DNA of 64,000 nt from Arboricoccus pini (lineage in GTDB: Bacteria > Pseudomonadota > Alphaproteobacteria > Geminicoccales > Geminicoccaceae): NCBI RefSeq assembly GCF_900187945.1, contig NZ_FYEH01000001.1, positions 372,001 to 436,000 of the forward strand. Reading direction: 5' to 3'. The notes beneath the pieces were generated by a model. The model was given only the letters and a program-made list of their open reading frames with translations. It had not been told where the DNA came from and searched no databases. Made by a program: the position numbers and the translations under genes. Below, in pieces: positions 27,723 to 35,993 of this stretch (position 1 is its first letter; each line of letters begins with the position of its first letter).

Positions 27723-28340
27723 TTAAGTAGTATGGGCCAGGACCAGCCAGAGGGCGTAGGCGGCCATGAGGGCGGCTAGGGCATAGCAGAGGCCGGCACG
27801 CCAGAGCCAGGTCGTGCAGCGTGCCACGGATACCGAGAAGAGCCGGCTGACGGCGAAGAACCAGCAAAGCGCCATGAGGAATATGAGGCTGGATGCGAGC
27901 AGGACACTCTGCACGGTCGTCAGGCCGGGCGTAGCGACATAGGTGCTGACGAAGAAGGTAAAGGAGAAGGGGTTGGCCAGTGCGGTCGCCAGGCCCAGGG
28001 CAAAGACCTGGACGTGGTGCTGGGATGGCTCGGCCGGAATGTCCGCTCGCTGACGTCTGGCGCTGCGGACGAGCTGGATGGCAGAACGGAGCAAGACGAG
28101 GGCCAGGATGGTGCTGCCCCAAAGCTGGAGCTGCTGCATCGAGTGAAGGACGGTAGCACTCATGGCGGCAAAGAGGTTCACCAGGGCAGCGCCCGTGGCG
28201 ACACCGGAGGCGATGCTGGCTGAGCGATGCCAGGAAGGGCGCATCGCGATGCGCAGCACCACCATGAGGTTGGGGCCGGGCGTGATCAGGACAAGCGCGT
28301 AGGGCATGGCCAGGGAGGCCAGGATCGTGGTCGGTATCAT
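27723..28340 (-). CDS. LysE/RhtB family exporter
   Basis: A 205-residue, six-helix transporter of the LysE superfamily, which exports amino acids and related compounds. The block ALVLITPGPNLMVVLRIA near residue 20 is the family signature (TPGPN), and LGLATALANPFSFTFFVS in the middle contains the conserved NP. The exported substrate cannot be read from sequence. No LysR/Lrp-type regulator is adjacent. Confidence 0.9.
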   Translation of the reverse strand: MIPTTILASLAMPYALVLITPGPNLMVVLRIAMRPSWHRSASIASGVATGAALVNLFAAMSATVLHSMQQLQLWGSTILALVLLRSAIQLVRSARRQRADIPAEPSQHHVQVFALGLATALANPFSFTFFVSTYVATPGLTTVQSVLLASSLIFLMALCWFFAVSRLFSVSVARCTTWLWRAGLCYALAALMAAYALWLVLAHTT

Positions 28341-28465
28341 CTGCTCGATCGCACCAGCATTTGCCGTTCGAGCGGAGCAAAGACGATCTTGCCGATGCCG
28401 ACATCAGCCGATCGGATGAGGCGAGGGAATTGATGTAATTTGATCGCCTGGGTTGAGTGCGGAGC

Positions 28466-31216
28466 CTAGTGCGCGTCGTTCCAGGTGAGGCCGTGGCCGA
28501 TATCGACGGTGAGCCGGACGGAGAGATCGGCCGCGCTTTCCATCTCGCGGCGGATGAGGGCGGAGGCGGCATGGAGTTCGTCTGTCGGCACCTCGAAAAC
28601 GAGTTCGTCGTGAACCTGGAGGAGCATGCGTGTCTTTGAGCCCTCGGTCTCGAGCGCGCGGGCCACCTTGAGCATCGCCCGCTTCATGATGTCGGCGGCC
28701 GTGCCCTGGATCGGGGCGTTGATGGCGGCGCGCTCGGCATAGGAGCGCCTTGCCGGCAGCTTGCTCAAAATGTCGGGCGTGTAGCAGCGTCGTCCATAGA
28801 GTGTCGCCACATAGCCCTGCTCGCGGGCCTCCGCCTTGGCCCGTTCCATATAGTCGCGGATGCCTGGATATTGCGCGAAATAGGCCTCGATATAGGCGCG
28901 CGCCTCGGCCTGCGCGATTCCCAGGCGCTGGGCCAGGCCAAAGGCGCCGATGCCGTAGATGATGCCGTAATTGATCATCTTCGCACTGCGTCTGAGGTCG
29001 GCGCCGACGTCCTGGACCTCGCGCTTGAACATTTGTGCGGCCGTGACCGCGTGGATGTCGATGTCCTGGCTGAACGCCTCCTTGAGGGCCTGGATGTCGG
29101 CCATGTGGGCAAGGACGCGCAATTCGATCTGCGAATAGTCGGCGGAGAGGAGCTCAAAGCCGGCCTCAGCGATGAAGGCGCCCCGGATCTTGCGCCCTTC
29201 CTCGGTGCGCACGGGGATGTTTTGCAGGTTGGGATCGTTCGAGGAGAGGCGGCCCGTGGCCGTTGCTGCCATCGAGAACGAGGTATGCACACGGCCGGTC
29301 TTGGGGCCCACCTCCTCGATCAGGGCGTCCGTGTAGGTGCGGGTCAGCTTTTGCAGCTGGCGCCAGTCGAGTAGCACTTGCGGCAATTCGTGGCCCGAGG
29401 CCGCCAGCTCTTCCAGGATGTCGGCCCCCGTCGCGTAGGCGCCGGTCTTGGTCTTGCGGTTGGCGCCGCCGGCCGCGCTCTGGAGGCCCATCTCGTCGAA
29501 GAGGACCTCGCCCAGTTGCTTGGGCGAGCCCAGCGAGAAGACGCGGCCGGCCAGCTTGTGCGCCTTGATCTCGAGCTCGGCCATGCGCGCGGTGAAATCG
29601 CTCGAGAGCGCGTGCAGGCGGGCTTTGTCGACCTTGATGCCGGTCACCTCGAGGCGGGCCAGAAGGGCCGCCAAGGGGCGCTCCAGCGTCTCGTAGACGG
29701 TCGTCATGCGCTGCTCGATGAGGCGCGGCTTGAGCGCCTGCCAGAGCCTGAGCGTCACCTCCGCATCCTCGGCCGCATAGTCGCTGGCCTTCTCGATCGG
29801 AGCGCGGTCGAAGGTGATCTGGGCCACGCCCTTGCCACAGACGGCCGAGAAGGGGATCGTCTGGTAGCCGAGATGGAGGGCCGCCAACTCGTCCATGCCG
29901 TGGCCGTGGCTGGCACCGTCCAGGACATAGGAGAGCAGCATCGTGCAGTCGGTCGGGCCCATCATGATGCCGTAGCGGCTGAGGATGCCCAGCTCGTACT
30001 TGACGTTGTGGCCGATTTTTTGGACCGAGGCGTCCTCAAGGACGGGCTTGAGGGCGGCGATCACCGCCTCCAGCGGCAGCTGGCCCTGCACCGGCTGGCC
30101 GAAATCGTCGACATGGGCCAGGGGCACGTAATAGCCGTGGCCGGCCTCGACGGCCAGGCAGACGCCGACCAGGTCGGCGCGGCCGACATTCAAGGAGTTG
30201 GTCTCGGTATCGATCGCCAGATAGCCCACCTCATAGGCTTTGGCTACGATGGCCTCCAGGACCGCCATCTCGCGGACGGTCTCGAAGGTCGGCCGCTCCA
30301 AGGCGGCAGGGTCCGTCTCGATACCGGGATTGGCCGGCACCGGCGCCACTACCTGCTCGATGCGGGCCTGGAGAGAGCGTAGGCCGTTCGCCTCGCAAAA
30401 GGCGCGCAGCTTTGCCCCATCCAGCTCCTTGCGGCCGGTCTCCTCGAAGGAGATTGGCAAAGGTGCTTCAAAGGCTAGACCCACCAGCTCGTAAGACAGG
30501 CGGGCCTTCTCGACATTGTCTTGAAGGGTCTGGCGGCGCTTGGGCTGCTTGATCTTGTCGAGATTGGCAAGGAGACCCTCGAGCGAGCCGTACTCGAGCA
30601 CGAGTTGGGCTGCGGTCTTGACACCGATCCCCGGCACGCCTGGGACATTGTCGGATGTATCGCCGGCCAGGGCCAGGACGTCGCGGACGAGTTCGGGGCC
30701 GACGCCGAATTTCTCGATCACCTCCTCGCGCCCGATCTCCTTGGACTTCATCGGATCCCACATCGCGATGCCGTCGCCGACAAGCTGCATCAGATCCTTG
30801 TCGGATGAGACGACCAGGACATCGTGCCCGGCGGCACGGCCGGCCTTGCTGTAGCTGGCGATGAGATCGTCCGCCTCGAAACCCTCGACCTCGACGGCCG
30901 GCAGGTCGAAGGCGCGGGCCGCTTCGCGTACCAGAGCGAATTGCGGCACCAGCTCCGGCGGCGGTTCCGCCCGGTTCGCCTTGTAGGCCTCGTAGAGATC
31001 GCTCCTGAAGCTTTTCCGGCTGGCATCGAAGACGACGATGATATCGTCGTCCGGCCTGTCCAGGAGGAAGCGGAAGAGCATGTTGGCAAAGCCGAAGACG
31101 GCGTTGACCGGCGTCCCGTCGGGCCGTGTCATCGGCGGCAGGGCGAAGAAGGCACGGAATATATAGCCGGACCCGTCGATGAGGACGAGGCGGGGCTTGG
31201 CGGCAGGTTCACTCAT
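28466..31216 (-). CDS. polA: DNA polymerase I
   Basis: A 916-residue, three-domain polymerase used in Okazaki-fragment processing and repair. The N-terminal 5' nuclease begins LVLIDGSGYIFRAFFALPP and has VSSDKDLMQLV and GVPGIGVKTAAQL. The 3'-5' exonuclease is intact: AIDTETNSLN (Exo I), IGHNVKYELG (Exo II) and DYAAEDAEVTL (Exo III, Tyr and Asp). Polymerase motifs A (DYSQIELRVLAH), B (RRSAKMINYGIIYG) and C (VHDELVFEV) are all present. Its start has a GC-rich hairpin 21 bases upstream. Confidence 0.98.
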   Translation of the reverse strand: MSEPAAKPRLVLIDGSGYIFRAFFALPPMTRPDGTPVNAVFGFANMLFRFLLDRPDDDIIVVFDASRKSFRSDLYEAYKANRAEPPPELVPQFALVREAARAFDLPAVEVEGFEADDLIASYSKAGRAAGHDVLVVSSDKDLMQLVGDGIAMWDPMKSKEIGREEVIEKFGVGPELVRDVLALAGDTSDNVPGVPGIGVKTAAQLVLEYGSLEGLLANLDKIKQPKRRQTLQDNVEKARLSYELVGLAFEAPLPISFEETGRKELDGAKLRAFCEANGLRSLQARIEQVVAPVPANPGIETDPAALERPTFETVREMAVLEAIVAKAYEVGYLAIDTETNSLNVGRADLVGVCLAVEAGHGYYVPLAHVDDFGQPVQGQLPLEAVIAALKPVLEDASVQKIGHNVKYELGILSRYGIMMGPTDCTMLLSYVLDGASHGHGMDELAALHLGYQTIPFSAVCGKGVAQITFDRAPIEKASDYAAEDAEVTLRLWQALKPRLIEQRMTTVYETLERPLAALLARLEVTGIKVDKARLHALSSDFTARMAELEIKAHKLAGRVFSLGSPKQLGEVLFDEMGLQSAAGGANRKTKTGAYATGADILEELAASGHELPQVLLDWRQLQKLTRTYTDALIEEVGPKTGRVHTSFSMAATATGRLSSNDPNLQNIPVRTEEGRKIRGAFIAEAGFELLSADYSQIELRVLAHMADIQALKEAFSQDIDIHAVTAAQMFKREVQDVGADLRRSAKMINYGIIYGIGAFGLAQRLGIAQAEARAYIEAYFAQYPGIRDYMERAKAEAREQGYVATLYGRRCYTPDILSKLPARRSYAERAAINAPIQGTAADIMKRAMLKVARALETEGSKTRMLLQVHDELVFEVPTDELHAASALIRREMESAADLSVRLTVDIGHGLTWNDAH

Positions 31217-31236
31217 GCGTGCAACATCTAATGGAG

Positions 31237-31269
31237 CCGGCTGGCCGGCGCCAGATGCCGGCCGGCCGG
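31237..31269. repeat. GC-rich inverted repeat in the polA-fbp gap
   Basis: CCGGCTGGCCGGC (31237-31249) pairs with GCCGGCCGGCCGG (31257-31269) over 13 positions with one mismatch and a 7-base loop. It lies 21 bases upstream of the polA ATG (minus strand) within the 237-base gap to fbp. No T run follows on either strand, so it is not a standard terminator; it may form an RNA structure in the polA leader. Confidence 0.7.
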
Positions 31270-31453
31270 ACTAGCTCGCCAACACCCGATCCGCTGGTCG
31301 ACGCCCGCCCACACTACCCGTTCGTGTAGTGAGGCGATCCGCGCCATTGGCGGCGGAAGGGCTGGCCTGTACCCCCAACGATGACGCAGGAAACAAGCTG
31401 CGAACACAAGGGCGATCGCTATCGGCGGCTCGACCTTATGGGAGGCCAAGAAA

Positions 31454-32464
31454 ATGACGCTGCTTCTCGACGATCGTCTCAAGGAATGGGCAGGTGCGAA
31501 CGACCTGCGCCGGGCTGTGGCAGCGACCATCTCGTCCCTGGCCAGGGCCTCCTCGGACTTGGCCGGCCTCATCGCCAAGGCCCCCCTCTTGGGCGACCTT
31601 GCGGTGATCGTCGGCGGCAATGCCGGCGGGGACGCGCAAAAGGAGCTGGACGTCCGCGCCGACGCGCTCTTCAGGGCGGCCTTGCGCGACGCGCCGGTCG
31701 CGGAACTGGTCTCCGAGGAAGCGGACGACATCGTCCACCTCAATGCCAGCGCGCCGCTTTCGGTCGCCATCGATCCCCTGGATGGCTCGTCCAACATCGA
31801 GACCAATGTCGCGATCGGTACGATCTTCGGCATCTGGCCAAAGGCGGGTCGCCTGCAGCCGGGCGATGCCCAGCTGGCGTCGGGCTTTGTCGTCTACGGG
31901 CCGCAGACTATGCTCGTGCTGACGCTAAGGGACGGTGTCGAGATCTATGTGCTCGACCCAGACGCCCGCCATTTCGTGCGTATCCGCGAGAAGGTCGCCG
32001 TCCGCCCGGAGCGGGCAGAATACGCCATCAACGCCTCCAATTATCGCCATTGGGACCGCTGGCTGCAACGCTATGTCGACGATTGTCAGGCGGGCATCGA
32101 AGGCGCGCTTCAGACCGACTACAACACGCGCTGGATCGCCTCGCTCGTCGCCGAAGCCTTCCGCATTCTGGCAAGAGGCGGCATCTTTCTCTATCCGGGC
32201 GACGCCCGGCAGGGCTATGCCCAGGGCCGCCTGCGCCTGCTCTACGAAGCAGCACCCCTGGCCCTGATCTTCGAGGAAGCCGGCGGCGCCGCCACGGACG
32301 GCGATCGTCGCATTCTTGAGAAAGAACCCGACAGTCCGCATCAGCGGACGCCCCTGATCATCGGGTCACGCGACCATGTGGACAGGCTAGGCGACTATCG
32401 CCGGGCCGCCAATCACGGCCGCCCTTCGCCGCTCTTCGCCCAGCGCGGTCTGTACCACCGTTAG
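31454..32464 (+). CDS. fbp: Fructose-1,6-bisphosphatase, class 1
   Basis: A 336-residue class I FBPase that hydrolyses fructose 1,6-bisphosphate in gluconeogenesis and the Calvin cycle. The metal-binding block IDPLDGSSNIETNVAIGTIF and the earlier SEEAD are intact, as are NASNYRHWD and the late GGIFLYPGD and FEEAGGAATDG. GGGAGG lies eight bases before the ATG. The phosphoribulokinase gene follows 77 bases downstream, an order typical of cbb operons (cbbF-cbbP). Confidence 0.94.
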   Translation: MTLLLDDRLKEWAGANDLRRAVAATISSLARASSDLAGLIAKAPLLGDLAVIVGGNAGGDAQKELDVRADALFRAALRDAPVAELVSEEADDIVHLNASAPLSVAIDPLDGSSNIETNVAIGTIFGIWPKAGRLQPGDAQLASGFVVYGPQTMLVLTLRDGVEIYVLDPDARHFVRIREKVAVRPERAEYAINASNYRHWDRWLQRYVDDCQAGIEGALQTDYNTRWIASLVAEAFRILARGGIFLYPGDARQGYAQGRLRLLYEAAPLALIFEEAGGAATDGDRRILEKEPDSPHQRTPLIIGSRDHVDRLGDYRRAANHGRPSPLFAQRGLYHR

Positions 32465-32541
32465 CGCTGCCTTCCGGCGAAGCGGGCCCGTGTCCGCCAG
32501 CCCCTCGACGACAAAGCAACATCACAGAGGATCGACGAGCG

Positions 32542-33417
32542 ATGAGCGCACGCCATCCGATCATTTCCGTCACCGGTTCCTCCGGAGCGGGTACCACGAC
32601 CGTCAAGCATACCTTCGATCAGATCTTCCGTCGCGAGGGCGTGACCGCCGCCTCGATCGAGGGAGATGCCTTTCATCGCTATGATCGCCAGTCCATGAAA
32701 ACGGCGATGGCCAAGGCGGCGGAGATCGGCAACAACCATTTCAGCCATTTCGGCCCCGAGGCCAACCTCCTTGAAGAACTGGCCGCCATCTTTGCGGAGT
32801 ATGGCGCGACCGGCACTGGACGCACCCGGCATTACATCCATGATGCCAAGGAAGCCGAGCTCTACGGCTCGCCGCCCGGCACTTTCACCGACTGGGAAGC
32901 GCTGCCAGCGCCGACCGATCTCCTTTTCTATGAGGGGTTGCATGGCGCGGTGGTCACGCCCACCGCCGATGTCGCCCGCCACGCCGACCTCAAGATCGGC
33001 GTCGTGCCAGTCATCAATCTCGAGTGGACGCAGAAAATGCATCGCGACCGCTCGACGCGGGGCCATTCGACCGAGGCGGTGCAGGACGCGATCCTCAGGC
33101 GCATGCCCGACTATATCAATTATATCTGCCCGCAATTCACAGAGACGGACATCAATTTCCAGCGCGTGCCGATGGTGGATACATCCAACCCATTCATCGC
33201 CCGCTGGATTCCCTCAGCCGACGAATCAATGGTCGTCATCCGCTTCCGCGATCCGCACGGCATCGATTTCAGCTATCTCCTGGCCATGCTGCACGACAGC
33301 TTCATGTCGCGCGCCAATTCCATCGTCATACCCGGCGGCAAGCTCGATCTTGCGATGCAACTGATACTCACGCCCATGATCCTCAAACTCATGGAGCAAA
33401 AGCGTCGGCTGGGCTGA
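32542..33417 (+). CDS. prk: Phosphoribulokinase
   Basis: A 291-residue kinase that makes ribulose 1,5-bisphosphate, the CO2 acceptor of the Calvin cycle. The P-loop is GSSGAGTTTVKHTF; other blocks typical of the proteobacterial CbbP are IEGDAFHRYDR, HYIHDAKEA, LFYEGLHGAVV and TSNPFIARWIPSADES. The size matches the octameric proteobacterial form. With fbp it forms a Calvin-cycle pair, but no RuBisCO, transketolase, aldolase or CbbR gene is in this window. Confidence 0.96.
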   Translation: MSARHPIISVTGSSGAGTTTVKHTFDQIFRREGVTAASIEGDAFHRYDRQSMKTAMAKAAEIGNNHFSHFGPEANLLEELAAIFAEYGATGTGRTRHYIHDAKEAELYGSPPGTFTDWEALPAPTDLLFYEGLHGAVVTPTADVARHADLKIGVVPVINLEWTQKMHRDRSTRGHSTEAVQDAILRRMPDYINYICPQFTETDINFQRVPMVDTSNPFIARWIPSADESMVVIRFRDPHGIDFSYLLAMLHDSFMSRANSIVIPGGKLDLAMQLILTPMILKLMEQKRRLG

Positions 33418-33435
33418 GGGAGGGTAGCTGAACGG

Positions 33436-33860
33436 TCAGCCAGCGCCGCAGTGGCCTTGGCAAGGGGGGCGATCCGCGTTCCCCATGGTCGATGCCAAAG
33501 CCGTGGCCTGCTCCTTCGCCGCCGCCCTCAGGCGGCAATGCTCGATCGCGAGCAGGGGATTGTCCGCCGCCTGGGCGAGGAAGCCGGTCGGCGTGGTCGG
33601 GGCAACGAGCTGGTCGACGGACCAGCCGTTCTGCGGACGACCAGAATGTTACCCGGCATCGTGCCGGTGGCGGGTTGGCGGAGGCGCAGCTGGTCCCCGG
33701 CCGTCGGTGGCCTCTAGGCCTGTGGCAATTCGGGTGGCCAGAGACTTTGGGCTTCCAGCGGTGGTGCCTCTGCGGTCACGGACGCTGCGGCCACCACGGT
33801 GATGAGAAACCCGCGTCGGGTGTGATCGGCGTGTTCCTGCGCCCAGAGCGCATCTTTGGA
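33436..33860 (-). pseudogene. Possible decayed small secreted protein (frameshifted)
   Basis: The 479-base stretch after prk has no intact gene. On the minus strand, two open segments in different frames read like parts of one protein: 33714-33860 contains HADHTRRGFLITVVAAASV, which resembles a twin-arginine leader, and 33436-33648 contains GWSVDQLVAPTTPTGFLAQA and AIEHCRLRAAAKEQATAL. The first has no usual start codon. I recognise no family, and chance cannot be excluded. Confidence 0.25.
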
Positions 33861-33863
33861 CTT

Positions 33864-33888
33864 GATATAGGATCAAATTCCTAATATC
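33864..33888. promoter_or_regulatory. Operator-like inverted repeat before the unknown gene
   Basis: GATATAGGA (33864-33872) and TCCTAATATC (33879-33888) form an inverted repeat with one extra base, separated by six bases. It is AT-rich in a GC-rich setting and ends eight bases before the ATG at 33897. The position suits a repressor site, perhaps overlapping the promoter or the leader. Confidence 0.4.
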
Positions 33889-33896
33889 ACCATTGA

Positions 33897-34676
33897 ATGA
33901 ACTGGATGGACGAACTCACACCGAGGGCTCGGCGCCGACGTTACCCCTTCTGGGCGCGCCGAGACAGACGGCACGCGGCCCAAGCGCTGGGTGCCGGTCG
34001 CGCGCCGGCGGCGGTGGCTGCCGCACAGCGCGTGTCGCTGCGCGAGATCGAGCAGCTGTTGCGCGACAGGGAGTTTCAGGTCCTGGTCGCGCATTATCGC
34101 GAGTTGGCGGCCCTACCCGAGGAGGTGAGGCTCGACAGGCTGGCGGGCTTGGCGCTGGAGCTCCTGGAGCGGGCCATCGATTGCGGCGACATGCGGGTCG
34201 CCATGTTCGTCCTGTATGAGCAGGGTCGCGGCCGCAATGCGGCGCGGAGCCTTGCGGCACATGTCGTGGCGATGGCCGCCAGCGAACCCTCGCCGCCCTC
34301 GCCCTTGCGACATAAGTCACCGCCACCACCCGCTAACCGCCCGGCCGACGAATGGAGCCACTGCGCGGCGACGAAGGAGACGGCGGACGATGCCGAGGCG
34401 CTGGCCCTGGCGCGGCTGCGCGGTCTGCGCGCGGCTCATCGTCGAACCCTGAAGGCACTTTCTGGCCGGCTGACAGCCGAGGCCGAGCGCTGGGCGACGA
34501 GCGGTGAACAGGCAGCGGCGATGGAATTGGAGCAGCTGTCGCGCGGCGTTGCCCGCCACTATCACGACAGGCCGACACAATCGATGCAATCGGCCATCCG
34601 TCTGGATCGTGACCGTCGGCTGGCACAATCGGCCGCGGCCCCTTCCATTGCCAGGTCCGCTCGGCCGCCGCCTTGA
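33897..34676 (+). CDS. Hypothetical protein with helical N-terminal domain and Pro-rich linker
   Basis: A 259-residue protein I do not recognise. A basic N-terminus (RARRRRYPFWARRDRR) is followed by a likely all-helical region, residues 48-125 (REIEQLLRDREFQVLVAHY, LAGLALELLERAID, MRVAMFVLYEQGRGRNAARSL). A linker rich in Pro and Ser (about 130-155) and a second charged helical part follow. There is no signal peptide or membrane helix. The basic start and helical body could suit a nucleic-acid-associated or phage-related small-terminase-like role, but nothing proves it. It stands alone behind an operator-like palindrome and is convergent with the ABC permease genes. Confidence 0.6.
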   Translation: MNWMDELTPRARRRRYPFWARRDRRHAAQALGAGRAPAAVAAAQRVSLREIEQLLRDREFQVLVAHYRELAALPEEVRLDRLAGLALELLERAIDCGDMRVAMFVLYEQGRGRNAARSLAAHVVAMAASEPSPPSPLRHKSPPPPANRPADEWSHCAATKETADDAEALALARLRGLRAAHRRTLKALSGRLTAEAERWATSGEQAAAMELEQLSRGVARHYHDRPTQSMQSAIRLDRDRRLAQSAAAPSIARSARPPP

Positions 34677-34808
34677 GCGCCCGGACGGAGGCGGACCGCT
34701 GTGGGTGACGGGCATTTGCCGCAGGCACGGCGGATGCCGGCCGATCTGGCTTGTCGCGACTGAACCTCGTTCGCGGGAACAGCAGGGGAGGACTCGTCGC
34801 GATCCCTG

Positions 34809-35993
34809 CTAGCGATAGGGATCGGCGGCGTCGCGCAGGCCGTCGCCCAGGAAATTGAAGGCCAGCACAACGAGGATGACCGGGACGACGGGGAGCATGA
34901 GCCAGGGATAGAGGGCCACGACATTGACGTTCTGGGCATCGTTCAGCAGCACGCCCCAGCTGACCATCGGCGCGCGAACGCCCAGCCCCAGAAAGGAGAG
35001 AGCCGTCTCGCCCAGGATCATGCTGGGCACCGAGAGGGTCGCCGAGGCAATGAGGTGGCTCATGAAGGAGGGGACGAGGTGGCGGCCGATGATGCGGGCG
35101 GGCGTGGCGCCGAGGAGATAGGCCGCCTGGGCGAAATCCTCCTCGCGTAGCGCCAATGTCTTCGAACGGACGGCGCGGGCGAGTCCGGTCCAGTCGATGA
35201 GGCCCAGGATGAGCGTGATGCCGAAATAGACCCAGATGGGATCCCAGGTGATCGGCAGGGCGGCCGAGAGGGAGAGCCAGAGCGGGATGGTGGGAAAGCT
35301 GCGGATGATCTCGATGGTGCGCTGGATGATGTTGTCGGTCCAGCCGCCATAATAGCCGGAGATGCCACCCAGCGTGATGCCGAGCACGAAGCTTATGGCG
35401 ACCCCGACCAGGCCCACGGTGAGCGAGATGCGCGCGCCATAGAGGATGCGGGAGAGGAGATCGCGGCCGAGGCGGTCGGTGCCGAGAAAATAGAACGTGC
35501 CGCCGGAGGCCGGGCAGACGAGATGGATATCGAGCGGCAACCGGTTCCAGAAGCGATAGCCGTCGCCCCGGCAAAAGAAACGCAAAGGCTCGACGCGGTC
35601 GAGATCGGCCTCATAGACGCGCTGTAGTTTGTCCATGTCCAGCTTGTAGCTGATGCCATAGACGAAGGGGCCGATGAAGCGGCCCTCGTGGAAAAGATGG
35701 ACCATCTGCGGAGGGGCGTAGATGTGCGTCGGGTCGCGGCTGTCCTTGTAATAGGGGGCCAGGAACTCGACGCAGAGAAGCGAGGCATAGAACAGACCGA
35801 GAAACCACAAGGAGACGACGGCGATCTTGTGGCGGCGAAAGCGCCACCAGATGAGCTGCCATTGCGAGGCCGTGTAGAAGCGCTCCTGCTTGGGTGTGAG
35901 CTTGACCTCGCGAGCATCCGTATCGAAAGGCTCGCGGTCGACCCAGTGGGTGCCGTCATGGCCGGTATCGGCGCTGGGCTGATCGGAGCTCAA
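34809..35993 (-). CDS. ABC transporter permease, OppC/YejE-like
   Basis: A 394-residue inner-membrane permease of the peptide/nickel (Dpp/Opp) group. A first membrane helix (about residues 57-78) is followed by a large periplasmic part, then a five-helix core with FYFLGTDRLGRDLLSRILYGAR and the EAA-type loop DFAQAAYLLGATPARIIGRHLVP that touches the ATPase. The long N-terminal region fits the YejE subgroup. It overlaps its partner upstream by four bases. No ATPase or binding protein follows: the next gene, 132 bases away, is on the other strand. Confidence 0.92.
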   Translation of the reverse strand: MSSDQPSADTGHDGTHWVDREPFDTDAREVKLTPKQERFYTASQWQLIWWRFRRHKIAVVSLWFLGLFYASLLCVEFLAPYYKDSRDPTHIYAPPQMVHLFHEGRFIGPFVYGISYKLDMDKLQRVYEADLDRVEPLRFFCRGDGYRFWNRLPLDIHLVCPASGGTFYFLGTDRLGRDLLSRILYGARISLTVGLVGVAISFVLGITLGGISGYYGGWTDNIIQRTIEIIRSFPTIPLWLSLSAALPITWDPIWVYFGITLILGLIDWTGLARAVRSKTLALREEDFAQAAYLLGATPARIIGRHLVPSFMSHLIASATLSVPSMILGETALSFLGLGVRAPMVSWGVLLNDAQNVNVVALYPWLMLPVVPVILVVLAFNFLGDGLRDAADPYR

